In this document: piece after piece, positions 8,120-18,471 of the stretch | Position numbering within the stretch: position 1 is the stretch's first letter | Layout of the letters: every line of letters begins with the position of its first letter | Assembly (NCBI RefSeq): GCF_025994435.1 | Contig: NZ_BAQK01000067.1 | Span: 1 to 64,000, forward strand | Reading direction: 5' to 3' | Length of the DNA stretch: 64,000 bases | Source: Gluconacetobacter johannae | GTDB taxonomy: Bacteria > Pseudomonadota > Alphaproteobacteria > Acetobacterales > Acetobacteraceae | The notes under the pieces: generated by a model | What the model was told of the DNA's origin: nothing | What the model saw: the letters and a program-made list of their open reading frames with translations, nothing else | Databases searched by the model: none | Translations under genes and position numbers: made by a program

Positions 8120-10473
8120 TGCCGAATCCACAACCCTGCCGCCTGCTTCGCCCTGTCCGCGGCCTTGTCCGGGGCCGGCACCCACCGGCGCGCGGCACGC
8201 TGCTGGCCGCCACGATGCTGGCCGGCACGCTGGTCGGCGCGGCCGTGCAGACCCACCGCGCCCGCGCGCAGGTCCGGCCCCTCCATGTCGATCTGGGCGG
8301 CCCGATGTCCGACAAGGACCCGGTGACCTTCCAGTCCGACAGCGTCAACTACGACAATCCCAACGGCATCGTGACCTGGTCGGGCAACGTCCAGATCTGG
8401 CAGAACGACCACGTCCTGCGCGCCGACACCGTGACCTACGACCGCAATACCGGCGTCGCCGCCGCGTCGGGCCATGTCGCGATCGTCGAATCCGACGGCA
8501 CGGTGCTGTTCACCGACTATGCCGAACTGAGCCACGGCATGCGCGACGGCATCAGCACGCGCCTGCATATCCTGATGACCGACAACGCGAAGCTGGCGGC
8601 CAACGGCATGCGCCGGGTGGGCGGGCGGGTGAACGACCTGGCCCGCGCGGTCTATACGGCGTGCGAGATCTGCGCGAAACATCCGCAACGCCCGCCCTTC
8701 TGGCAGTTGCGCGCCTATGACGCGACCCACGACACCGAACACAAGCGCATAGATTTCCGCGACGCCTATGTGGACATGCTGGGCATCCCCATCATGTATC
8801 TGCCTGCGTTCTCGATGTCCGATCCGACCGTCAAGCGGCAGAGCGGGTTCCTCACCCCCGGAATCACGCCGCACGACCGCTATCTGGGCGCCTACTTCAC
8901 CATTCCCTACTACTGGGTGATCGACCGGCAGTCCGACCTGACGGTCCAGGGCCTGGTGTCGACCCGCACCGGGCCGCAGATCAGCACCCAGTACCGCAAC
9001 ATCATGAATTTCGGCACCCTGAACATCGTGGGCGGCGTCGCCTACGACACCCACCGCCAGGGATCCTACGTCAACACATTCGGCAACACGGCCGAATCGA
9101 CCAACGACCACGGCATCCAGGGCTATGTCTTCGCGCAGGGCCAGGCCTCGATCTCGCGGAACTGGCGCGTGGGCGCCAACATCAACCTGGCCAGTTCGGC
9201 GAACTACATGCGGGACTACCGCATTTCCGGCTACGGCCAGGAAACGCTGTCGTCCAACGTCTATCTCGAAGGGTTCGGCACCGGCGCCTATTCGCGGATC
9301 GACGCACAGGCCTACCAGGGCCTGAACCAGGGCGTCATCCGCAACAGCGACCTGCCCTGGGTGCTGCCCCGCTATACCTACAGCTATTTCGGGCAGCCCG
9401 ACGCGCTGGGCGGGCGCTTCGGCCTCGACACCACCGATTTCTACGTCTACCGCGCCAACGGCGTATCGGACCAGCGCGGACAGCTCGCGCTGAACTGGGA
9501 CCGCCCCTTCCACAACCGGCTGGGGCAGCTCTGGATGCTGACCCTGCATCTCGACTCTGCAATCCACCGGGCAACGGCCCTGAACGAACAGCCGCTCTAT
9601 GCCCCCACCATGCGCCAGCAGGTCACCGGGCAGGTCCTGCCGACCGTCGCGCTGAAGATGAACTGGCCCTTCCTGCGTACCTTCAACCGGGGCGCCGGCA
9701 CGCAGATCCTCGAGCCGATCGCCCAGATCATCGCGGCGCCCAACACCGGAAACGGGCGGAGCAGCTACCTGCCGAACGAAGACAGCCTCAGCTATGAATT
9801 CACCGATTCCACGCTGTTCTCGCTGAACCGCTATCCGGGAACGGACCGGCTGGACGGCGGCTTGCGCGGCAATTTCGGCGTCCATGGCAACTGGACCTGG
9901 AACGGGCATGAAATCGACACCCTGGTCGGCGAAAGCATCCAGGAACATATCGAGCACGACCGCATTCCCTATTCGGGACTGAACCACCATCTGTCGGACG
10001 TCGTCGCCCGCGCGCGCATCGCGCCCAGCCGCTTCATCGACGTCACGGGCCGCATGCGCGTCGATCCCTACGCCGGGCGGATCGACTTCGGCGACGGGCT
10101 CATCAGCACCGGGGTCCAGCATTTCCGCGTCACCGGCGGCTATGTCTACGAACCCGTGACGCCCTATTATTACTACGCCACCAACATCCAGACCGGCGCG
10201 CCGCCGGCGGCCTACGACGCGCAGATGAACGAACTGACGCTCGGCGCCTCGACCAACTGGCAGAATTACCACCTGTCGGGCTTCGTCCGTCGCAGCCTGG
10301 CGCGGCAGCAATTCGTCGCGATGGGCGGTGACGCGGGCTACCAGAATGACTGCTTCGCCTTCGATATCATGTATATCAAGCAGTACACGTCGATCGGCGG
10401 CCAGCAGCGCAATTCGACCATCATGTTCACGCTGACCTTCAAGACCATCGGGTCCTTTGGTATCCATGGCTGA
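8116..10473 (+). CDS. lptD: LPS assembly outer membrane protein LptD
   Basis: 785 aa. It starts with a signal peptide (basic start, then LLAATMLAGTLVGAAVQ and a likely cleavage after ARAQ). A periplasmic LptA-like beta-jellyroll follows (FQSDSVNYDNPNGIVTWSG at about residues 75-93), then a long beta-barrel region rich in aromatic residues that reaches the C-terminus. The conserved alphaproteobacterial motif with two cysteines, TACEICAKHPQRPPFW, lies near residue 185. LptD with the lipoprotein LptE inserts LPS into the outer leaflet. ATG 8116 overlaps the lptG stop; the frame is open further upstream but that part lies inside lptG and has no signal peptide. Confidence 0.95.
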   Translation: MMPNPQPCRLLRPVRGLVRGRHPPARGTLLAATMLAGTLVGAAVQTHRARAQVRPLHVDLGGPMSDKDPVTFQSDSVNYDNPNGIVTWSGNVQIWQNDHVLRADTVTYDRNTGVAAASGHVAIVESDGTVLFTDYAELSHGMRDGISTRLHILMTDNAKLAANGMRRVGGRVNDLARAVYTACEICAKHPQRPPFWQLRAYDATHDTEHKRIDFRDAYVDMLGIPIMYLPAFSMSDPTVKRQSGFLTPGITPHDRYLGAYFTIPYYWVIDRQSDLTVQGLVSTRTGPQISTQYRNIMNFGTLNIVGGVAYDTHRQGSYVNTFGNTAESTNDHGIQGYVFAQGQASISRNWRVGANINLASSANYMRDYRISGYGQETLSSNVYLEGFGTGAYSRIDAQAYQGLNQGVIRNSDLPWVLPRYTYSYFGQPDALGGRFGLDTTDFYVYRANGVSDQRGQLALNWDRPFHNRLGQLWMLTLHLDSAIHRATALNEQPLYAPTMRQQVTGQVLPTVALKMNWPFLRTFNRGAGTQILEPIAQIIAAPNTGNGRSSYLPNEDSLSYEFTDSTLFSLNRYPGTDRLDGGLRGNFGVHGNWTWNGHEIDTLVGESIQEHIEHDRIPYSGLNHHLSDVVARARIAPSRFIDVTGRMRVDPYAGRIDFGDGLISTGVQHFRVTGGYVYEPVTPYYYYATNIQTGAPPAAYDAQMNELTLGASTNWQNYHLSGFVRRSLARQQFVAMGGDAGYQNDCFAFDIMYIKQYTSIGGQQRNSTIMFTLTFKTIGSFGIHG

Positions 10474-11857
10474 CCACATGCATAAGAGACCGAACCGCAT
10501 GCGAGCCCGCTTTTCCAAGACCGCGTTCCCCCCGCACGTCAGCAGGCGCGGCCATCGTGCCCTGTCGTTCGCCCTGACGGCCGGACTTGCGGCCTGCGTC
10601 GGCGGCGCGGCGCTGGCCGCCCCGCCGGCGCCGGTTGCGGACGATGCGCCGGTCCATCAGGATTCGATCGTCGCAGTCATCAACGGCACGGTGCTGACCC
10701 GCCGCGACGTCGACAATCGCGGCCGCCTGTTCGCCCTGTCATCCGGCCTGAATGTCAGCGACGAGGTCATGGCCCGCCTGCGCCCGCAGATCGTCCGGCA
10801 GCTGATCGACGAGCGCCTGCGCCAGCAGGAAATGCTCTCGCGGCACATCAACGTCCCGCCCGAGCAGATCGCAGCCTCGATCGCCGATATCGAGCACCGC
10901 AACGGCATGCCCCAGAACGCGTTGCGCGACCGGCTGGCGCAGGACGGCATCTCGCTGACCACGCTGATCGACCAGATCCGCGTGCAACTGGGCTGGACGC
11001 AGGTCCTGCGCGAGGAAATGGGGTCGCGCGGGCGCACCACCGCCGCCGAAATCGCCCAGCGCGAAGAAGCGCTGCGGCACGAGGACGGCAAGCCGCAGTA
11101 CATGATTAGCGAAATCTTCGTCCCGGTCGACGATCCCCGCCATACCGAAAACGAGCTGAAATTCACCGAGACGGTCATCCAGGAACTGCGTAACGGCGCG
11201 CCCTTCCCCATCGTCGCCGCCCAGTTCTCGCAAAACCAGTCGGCGCTGGACGGCGGCATGATGGGCTGGGTGCAGGAAGACAGCCTCGATCCGCAGGTCG
11301 TGGCGGTGGTCCGGCAGATGCCGATCGGCGCCATCTCCAACCCCATCCGGGTGGCGGGCGGTTTCGTCATCGCAACCCTGGAGGGCCGCCGCACCGTCGG
11401 CCATCAGATGGGCACGGTGCTGTCGCTGCGTCAGGCCTTCCTGCCGTTCACGACGCAGTTGAACCCCCAGAACCCGACCGAGCAGCAGCGGGCGACCCTG
11501 CAGCAGGCGACGCAGCTCTCGAGCAGCGCGCATTCGTGCGACGACCTGGAGGCCGCCAATCGCAAATACGGCGAAAAGCGCCCGTCCAACCCCGGCGAGC
11601 TGGTGCTGGAGCGGATCAATCCGCAGATGCAGCAGGTCCTGGCCGGCCTGTCCGCCGGCAAGGCCAGCCGCCCCCTGGTCTCGACGGAAGGAATCGAGGT
11701 CCTGATGGTCTGCGGCCGCCAGCAGAAGAATTTCGCCCAGCAGACCCCCAGCGAGATCGCGGACCAGTTGCTGAACGAACGCGTCGAACAGACGTCGCGG
11801 CAGTTGAACCGCGACCTGCATCGCCGCGCCGTCATCGAAATGCGCTCGAAGGCATGA
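10466..11857 (+). CDS. surA: Periplasmic chaperone / peptidyl-prolyl isomerase SurA
   Basis: 463 aa. A signal peptide (LSFALTAGLAACVGGAALA) is followed by the SurA N-terminal domain (SIVAVINGTVLTRRDVDNRG) and one parvulin domain at about residues 200-305, from PQYMISEIFVPVDD to GGFVIATLEGRR. SurA escorts outer membrane proteins, including LptD, to the BAM complex, which fits its place directly after lptD. The start is not certain: ATG 10466 overlaps the end of lptD by 8 bp, and ATG 10478 and ATG 10499 are also in frame. E. coli SurA has two parvulin domains; one is usual in alphaproteobacteria. Confidence 0.92.
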   Translation: MADHMHKRPNRMRARFSKTAFPPHVSRRGHRALSFALTAGLAACVGGAALAAPPAPVADDAPVHQDSIVAVINGTVLTRRDVDNRGRLFALSSGLNVSDEVMARLRPQIVRQLIDERLRQQEMLSRHINVPPEQIAASIADIEHRNGMPQNALRDRLAQDGISLTTLIDQIRVQLGWTQVLREEMGSRGRTTAAEIAQREEALRHEDGKPQYMISEIFVPVDDPRHTENELKFTETVIQELRNGAPFPIVAAQFSQNQSALDGGMMGWVQEDSLDPQVVAVVRQMPIGAISNPIRVAGGFVIATLEGRRTVGHQMGTVLSLRQAFLPFTTQLNPQNPTEQQRATLQQATQLSSSAHSCDDLEAANRKYGEKRPSNPGELVLERINPQMQQVLAGLSAGKASRPLVSTEGIEVLMVCGRQQKNFAQQTPSEIADQLLNERVEQTSRQLNRDLHRRAVIEMRSKA

Positions 11858-11867
11858 GGACGGGCTC

Positions 11868-12707
11868 CTGACCGCTCTCGAACCGCTGCGCGAGGTCATC
11901 GCCCGGCACGGGCTGGATGCGCGCAAGTCGCTGGGGCAGCATTTCCTGCTGGACCCGGGCATCACCACACGCATCGCCGCCCTGGCCGGCGACCTGGCGG
12001 GCCGTCATGTCGTCGAGGTCGGGCCCGGCCCCGGCGGTCTGACCCGCGCCCTGCTGGACAGCCCCGCCGAAACCGTCACGGCAGTGGAGATCGACCCGCG
12101 CGCCGTCGCCGTGATCGGCGAACTCGCCGCCCTGTTCCCCCAGCGCCTGCGCCTGGTCGAAGCCGACGCCACCCGCCAGGACCTGGCCATGCTGTGCCCG
12201 GCGCCGCGCCAGGTCGTGGCCAACCTGCCCTACAATGTCGGAACGCCGCTGCTGGTCGGCTGGCTGCGGCAGGCGGCCCAGTGGGAACGGCTGACCCTGA
12301 TGTTCCAGATGGAGGTGGCCGAACGGATCTGCGCCGCCCCGGACACGCCGCATTATGGTCGCCTGGCGGTCCTGGCGCAGTGGACCAGCGTGTGCGCGCT
12401 GGTGATGCGGATCCCGCCCGGCGCGTTCTCGCCGCCCCCCAAGGTCTATTCCGCCGTCGTCAGCCTGACCCCCCACGCGACCCAGCCCGACCCCGCCCTG
12501 TTTCGCGCCATGGAGCAGGTCACGGCCGCCGCTTTCGGCCAGCGGCGCAAGATGCTGCGCGGGGCCCTGCGCCCGCTGGGCGGCGAAGCCCTGCTGGCGG
12601 CCGCCGGCATCGGTGGCGAACGCCGGGCCGAAACGCTGGACATCACCGAATTCGACCGTCTGGCGCGCTGCCACCTTGCGCGGATCGGCGGACGCGCGGA
12701 CGGCTGA
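11868..12707 (+). CDS. rsmA: 16S rRNA (adenine(1518)-N(6)/adenine(1519)-N(6))-dimethyltransferase RsmA, CTG start
   Basis: Dimethylates two adenines in the 3'-end hairpin of 16S rRNA (KsgA). Visible motifs are KSLGQHFLLDP near residue 20, the SAM site VEVGPGPGGLTRALL near residue 45, VEIDPRAVAVIG, and the catalytic ANLPYNVGTPLL near residue 120. The protein must begin near 11868 to contain the conserved N-terminus, but this frame has no ATG, GTG or TTG before 12084. CTG 11868 has AGGA 7 bp upstream and gives MTALEPLREV, which looks like a family N-terminus. The total of 279 aa is the usual length. The gene follows surA by 10 bp. In many alphaproteobacteria pdxA sits between surA and rsmA; it is absent here. 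Confidence 0.88.
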   Translation: MTALEPLREVIARHGLDARKSLGQHFLLDPGITTRIAALAGDLAGRHVVEVGPGPGGLTRALLDSPAETVTAVEIDPRAVAVIGELAALFPQRLRLVEADATRQDLAMLCPAPRQVVANLPYNVGTPLLVGWLRQAAQWERLTLMFQMEVAERICAAPDTPHYGRLAVLAQWTSVCALVMRIPPGAFSPPPKVYSAVVSLTPHATQPDPALFRAMEQVTAAAFGQRRKMLRGALRPLGGEALLAAAGIGGERRAETLDITEFDRLARCHLARIGGRADG

Positions 12708-12713
12708 TCCCGT

Positions 12714-13997
12714 TCAGCCCGCCTTCGCCGCCTTCCGGCGTCGGGCGGGCGCCTTGCCGCCGGTCGCCAGGGCCTCCTCGCCGGGCGGGGACGCCGCGCG
12801 TTCGGCCTCGAACATGTAGTCGCGCGTCAGCGGCACGGCGTCGATCGACCGGGTGATCTGAAGCTGGAAATTCATGTGCCCCTGCACCCGGAACGACAGT
12901 TCCGCGCCGACCAGATAGAATTCGAACATCCGGCAGAACCGTTCGTCATACATGGCGGCGACCCGCGCGCGGTTGGCGGCGAAGCGTTCGCGCCACAGGG
13001 CGATGGTCTTCGCATAATGCAGGCGCAGCACCTCGCAGTCCGTGACCCACAGGCCCGATTTCTCGATCGCCGCGAAGGTCTCGCTCAGCGAGGGTGAGTA
13101 CCCGCCGGGGAAGATGTAGCGGTCGATCCAGGGGTTGGTCGATCCGGGGCCGTCATTGCGCCCGATGGAATGCAGCAGCATCACGCCGTCCTCGGCCAGC
13201 ACGTCGCGCACGATACCGAAGAACTGCCGGTAATGGCCGATTCCCACATGTTCGAACATGCCCACCGACACGATGCGGTCGTATCGCCGGGTCACCGCGC
13301 GATAATCCAGCAGTTCGAAACGAACGCGATCGGCCAGGCCTTCCTCGGCCGCGCGCCGGCGCGCGACGCCCAGCTGTTCCTCCGACAGGGTGATCCCGGT
13401 GACCCGCGCGCCATAATCCCGCGCCAGGGTCAGCGCCATGCCACCCCAGCCACAGCCGATATCCAGGACCTCCAGGTCCGGCCGGTCCAGGCGCAGCTTG
13501 GCGGCGATGTGTCGCTTCTTGGCCTCCTGGGCCTCCTCCAGCGTCTCGTCCCCGCGCGGGAAATAGGCGCAGGAATATTGGCGGTCCCGGTCGAGGAACA
13601 GGTCGTACAGCGCGCCGTTCAGATCGTAATGGTGGGCGACGTTGCGCCGCGACCGCGACGCCGGGTTGAACTGCGTCCAGGTTCGCTTGCCGTAGCGCAC
13701 CACGGCCGCGACCATCTCGCCGACATGACCTGTCCCCATGCTGTTGGTCATCAGCAGGTCCAGCAGGTCGTACAGCGTGCAGCCGTCGGGTACGACGGCG
13801 CCGTCCATGTAGGCTTCGCCGAACGCCAGGCCGGGATTGAAGATCAGCCGGCGCTCGACCGACGGGTGCAGAATCCGCATCGCCGCCACCGGTCCCGGCG
13901 CGCCGACATAGGTACGGCGCGTTCCGTCGGCAAAGACGACGTCCAGCCGCCCTCGGGAGATGAAACTGCGAAAGACCCTGTCGATTACGGGCGTCAT
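12714..13997 (-). CDS. cfa: Cyclopropane-fatty-acyl-phospholipid synthase
   Basis: 427 aa. Uses SAM to add a methylene bridge across the double bond of unsaturated acyl chains in membrane phospholipids. The N-terminal lipid-binding domain precedes a methyltransferase domain with VLDIGCGWGGMALTLARDYG around residue 185; downstream are MFEHVGIGHYRQFF, the FPGGYSPSL segment and a tyrosine- and arginine-rich C-terminal region. It ends with a basic alanine/lysine tail (APARRRKAAKAG). ATG 13997 is chosen because GGAG lies just upstream and the domain begins right after; a longer frame reaches 14111. The gene converges with rsmA, stop codons 6 bp apart. Cyclopropane lipids are linked to acid tolerance, fitting an acetic acid bacterium. 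Confidence 0.93.
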   Translation of the reverse strand: MTPVIDRVFRSFISRGRLDVVFADGTRRTYVGAPGPVAAMRILHPSVERRLIFNPGLAFGEAYMDGAVVPDGCTLYDLLDLLMTNSMGTGHVGEMVAAVVRYGKRTWTQFNPASRSRRNVAHHYDLNGALYDLFLDRDRQYSCAYFPRGDETLEEAQEAKKRHIAAKLRLDRPDLEVLDIGCGWGGMALTLARDYGARVTGITLSEEQLGVARRRAAEEGLADRVRFELLDYRAVTRRYDRIVSVGMFEHVGIGHYRQFFGIVRDVLAEDGVMLLHSIGRNDGPGSTNPWIDRYIFPGGYSPSLSETFAAIEKSGLWVTDCEVLRLHYAKTIALWRERFAANRARVAAMYDERFCRMFEFYLVGAELSFRVQGHMNFQLQITRSIDAVPLTRDYMFEAERAASPPGEEALATGGKAPARRRKAAKAG

Positions 13998-14093
13998 TGG
14001 CGGCTCTCCATGCAGGTCGCGTGGCAAACATGACCGCTGGATGACGATCCGTAAAGAACCGGAATCGGGACTTTCCCCTGCCTTTCCAAAGAC

Positions 14094-14127
14094 AAAGGCC
14101 CGGGGGAGCATCCTCCCCCGGGCCTTT
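14094..14127 (-). terminator. Intrinsic terminator after rpsF-rpsR-rplI
   Basis: A perfect 15-bp stem: the arm at 14094-14108 pairs with 14113-14127 around a four-base loop. The arms begin and end in AAA/TTT, so the structure can work on both strands. It lies 45 bp beyond the rplI stop and about 100 bp before the cfa start, so it most likely ends the ribosomal protein transcript. Confidence 0.85.
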
Positions 14128-14171
14128 GCAACCGTCTGCCGCGCGAAGCGCGCGGCAGAATGTCCGATGGA

Positions 14172-14744
14172 TCAGGCTTCCGCCGCGTCCTCGGCCACCG
14201 TCTCCTCGACGAGGGCTTCCTCGACGAAGCCCGACGGCTCGTCGTCCTCGACGCCGATGGCCTCGCCGCGCGCCTGGCGCTCGGCCTCTTCTTCCGAACG
14301 GGCCACGTTCACGGTGACGGGGATCGACACTTCCGGATGCAGGGCAACGCGGACCTCATACAGGCCAAGCTGCTTGATCGGATCGGCCAGCACCACCTGC
14401 GAACGCGCGACGGTCAGGCCGGCGGCGGTCGTCGCCTCGGCGATGTCGCGGGTCGTGACCGACCCGTACAGGCTGCCGCTGTCGCCGGCCTGGCGGATCA
14501 GCACGACGACCAGGCCGTGCATCCGCTCGGACAGGCGCTCGGCCTCCTCGCGACGCTTGATGTTCAGCGCCTCAAGCTGCACGCGCTCGCGCTCGAAGCG
14601 CTCGCGGTTCAGGGCGTTGGCGCGAATGGCCTTGCCCTGCGGCAGCAGGTAGTTGCGCGCGTAACCCGGCTTGACCTTCACGATCTCGCCCATCTGGCCC
14701 AGCTTCTCGACGCGCTGGAGCAGGATCAGTTCTACTGCGGACAT
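14172..14744 (-). CDS. rplI: 50S ribosomal protein L9
   Basis: 190 aa. The N-terminal rRNA-binding domain starts MSAVELILLQRVEKLGQMGE, with the L9 signature around GYARNYLLPQGKAIRAN (residues 27-43). A long connecting helix leads to the C-terminal domain. About 35 residues longer than E. coli L9, owing to an acidic tail rich in Glu and Ala (from about residue 155, ending AVAEDAAEA-like). Last gene of rpsF-rpsR-rplI; the start lies 11 bp after the rpsR stop. Confidence 0.97.
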   Translation of the reverse strand: MSAVELILLQRVEKLGQMGEIVKVKPGYARNYLLPQGKAIRANALNRERFERERVQLEALNIKRREEAERLSERMHGLVVVLIRQAGDSGSLYGSVTTRDIAEATTAAGLTVARSQVVLADPIKQLGLYEVRVALHPEVSIPVTVNVARSEEEAERQARGEAIGVEDDEPSGFVEEALVEETVAEDAAEA

Positions 14745-14755
14745 GACCTGTCTCC

Positions 14756-15031
14756 TCAGCCGACGATATAGGGCAGAAGGGACAGGAAGCGGGCCCGCTT
14801 GATCGCCTGGGCCAGCTCACGCTGCTTCTTCGCGGACACCGCGGTGATGCGGCTGGGGACGATCTTGCCACGCTCGGACAGGAAGCGGCTCAGCAGGCGC
14901 ACGTCCTTGTAGTCGATCTTCGGCGCGTTCGGGCCGGAGAACGGGCAGGACTTGCGACGGCGATAGAACGGCCGGCGGGCGCCCACGGCCACGCGGCGGG
15001 CGGCGGGATTGATCTCGGTGGTGTCGGACAT
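14756..15031 (-). CDS. rpsR: 30S ribosomal protein S18
   Basis: 91 aa. Contains the S18 signature FSGPNAPKIDYKDVRLLSRF (about residues 31-50) and the end SAKKQRELAQAIKRARFLSL. It binds S6 in the 30S platform. The basic N-terminal segment with RRPFYRRRKSCPF is typical of alphaproteobacteria. It is 6 bp after rpsF and is followed closely by rplI. Confidence 0.97.
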   Translation of the reverse strand: MSDTTEINPAARRVAVGARRPFYRRRKSCPFSGPNAPKIDYKDVRLLSRFLSERGKIVPSRITAVSAKKQRELAQAIKRARFLSLLPYIVG

Positions 15032-15037
15032 GGATTC

Positions 15038-15529
15038 TTACTCCGCTTCGCCGTCGGTGTCGCGCGCGTCTTCACGCTCGCCGCGCGCCCGGAACTCCTC
15101 GCGATCGTCGTAGCTGCGACGGCCACCGCCGCCACCGCTGCCGCCGCGTCCGCTCTCGAACCGGCCAGCGGGCTTCGGACCACGGAAGCCGCGCTCGCGC
15201 TCGTCGCCCTTGCGGGACAGGATCACGGACGGCGCCTCGTCGATCTCGTCGACGCGCAGGGTCAGGACGCGCATCACGTCCTCGTTCAGGCTCAGCTGAC
15301 GCTCGATTTCCTTGATCGTCTCGGACTTCGCATCGAGACCCAGAAGCATGTAATGCCCCTTGCGGTTCTTCTTGATGCGATAGGCCAGGCTGCGCAGGCC
15401 CCAATATTCGCGCTTCTTGACGGCGCCGCCTTCGGCTTCCAGCAGGCTGGCGATCCCGTCGGCGACGGCCTCGACCTGCTGCTGCGACACGTCATTACGC
15501 GCGATGAACACAGTTTCATATAACGGCAT
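15038..15529 (-). CDS. rpsF: 30S ribosomal protein S6
   Basis: 163 aa. The ferredoxin-like S6 domain fills residues 1-100 (MPLYETVFIARNDVSQQQVE; EYWGLRSLAYRIKKNRKGHY). After it comes a long charged, glycine-rich tail of about 60 residues (GRGGSGGGGGRRSY and acidic residues at the end), which is common in alphaproteobacterial S6 but long here. First gene of the rpsF-rpsR-rplI operon, with AGGGAG just upstream of the start. A structured leader lies upstream. Confidence 0.97.
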   Translation of the reverse strand: MPLYETVFIARNDVSQQQVEAVADGIASLLEAEGGAVKKREYWGLRSLAYRIKKNRKGHYMLLGLDAKSETIKEIERQLSLNEDVMRVLTLRVDEIDEAPSVILSRKGDERERGFRGPKPAGRFESGRGGSGGGGGRRSYDDREEFRARGEREDARDTDGEAE

Positions 15530-15557
15530 GGGAACTCCCTTCGGATAAAATCAACCC

Positions 15558-15633
15558 GACCGCGCCGGACACGGTCCGCACGGCGCCCCTCCCGTGGGGC
15601 ATGGGTATAGCCGGGGCGATGCCGCGCCCCGGC
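15558..15633 (-). promoter_or_regulatory. Structured leader of rpsF, possible S6:S18 autoregulatory element
   Basis: On the minus strand the rpsF leader can form a hairpin from 15610-15617 with 15626-15633 (8-bp GC stem), and a smaller hairpin nearer the gene from 15558-15562 with 15572-15576, whose loop contains CCGG. Bacterial rpsF leaders often carry an RNA that binds the S6-S18 complex through a conserved CCG. The position fits; the match to that motif is only partial by eye. Confidence 0.3.
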
Positions 15634-15708
15634 AGGGAAGGAGGGGTGTGAAGCACGAACCCCGCCCCGCCACAAGGAAAAACTATGCCACGGGCCGAAA
15701 AATCGGCC

Positions 15709-16287
15709 TCAGAGGCGCAACGCGGCGGGAACGACCAGCCCCAGCGCGTCGGGAATGTCCCAGATTTCGCGCATGGTGCGGACCTGCCGGAAGCCCGCGC
15801 GCACATAGGCGTCCAGCGCACGCGGATGGTCGGCCGAGCAGGTATTCACCCGCACGCTGGCCGGCTGGAACGCCCAGGCGGCGTCGATCGCGGCGCGCAG
15901 GAAGGCCCGCCCCACCCCGCGCCCGATCTGGTCGGGCATCAGGCCGAAATAGGCCAGGTTCACCTCCCCGGCCACGCGGCAGTCCAGTTCGAAGAACCCG
16001 GCGATCCGCTCGCCCTGCCACAGCACGTTCACCCCGATGGCGGGGTCGCGCAGCAGCGCCCCCAGTTCGGCGTCCGGCATCGTCCGGCGCAGCCACCAGC
16101 AGTAATCCTGCCCGACCCCGTCATACAGGCGGCGATAGAACGCGATGTCGGGGGCCGGATGGCGGACGATGCGATACCCGTCCGGCAGCGCCGGCGCCGG
16201 GCCGGCGGGCGGACGGTCCATGCACAGGAACGTCACGACCACCGCCGCGCGGGTGGTCGGCCCGGTGGTCCGGTTCAGGGCGCCCAT
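15709..16287 (-). CDS. GNAT family N-acetyltransferase
   Basis: 192 aa. The acetyl-CoA binding core is visible: VNLAYFGLMPDQIGRGVGRA (about residues 109-128) includes the Q/R-x-x-G-x-G/A motif, and the following helix and strand (RVNTCSADHPRALDAYVRAG) are typical of GNAT enzymes. The substrate is unknown. The gene begins 9 bp after the rpoD stop on the same strand, so it is likely on the rpoD transcript. A short hairpin (15693-15698 with 15703-15708) follows its stop codon with a T-rich stretch further on and may be a weak terminator. Confidence 0.85.
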   Translation of the reverse strand: MGALNRTTGPTTRAAVVVTFLCMDRPPAGPAPALPDGYRIVRHPAPDIAFYRRLYDGVGQDYCWWLRRTMPDAELGALLRDPAIGVNVLWQGERIAGFFELDCRVAGEVNLAYFGLMPDQIGRGVGRAFLRAAIDAAWAFQPASVRVNTCSADHPRALDAYVRAGFRQVRTMREIWDIPDALGLVVPAALRL

Positions 16288-16296
16288 GAGACCGGA

Positions 16297-18258
<1,962 letters not shown>

Positions 18259-18471
18259 CGCCTGCCTAATCCCTACCTGCTACGCTGCCGCGGCGTCCGC
18301 CCCGCGACGACATGAAGGCCCGTTCCGGCATGCCGGCGCCGCGCCCATGGGACATGGCGCGCGAACGGACACGAAACGGCCATTCTATCGCATCTGACAA
18401 TTTACAGTGTCGTGCAGGTGGTCGATTCGAGCGGTGAAGTCAAGGGCCGGCGCCCCGCGGCACGAAAAACC

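Noticed and set aside
15693..15708. Hairpin after the GNAT gene as a firm terminator
   Set aside because: The stem is only 6 bp and the T-run is about ten bases away, so it is mentioned only as a weak possibility.
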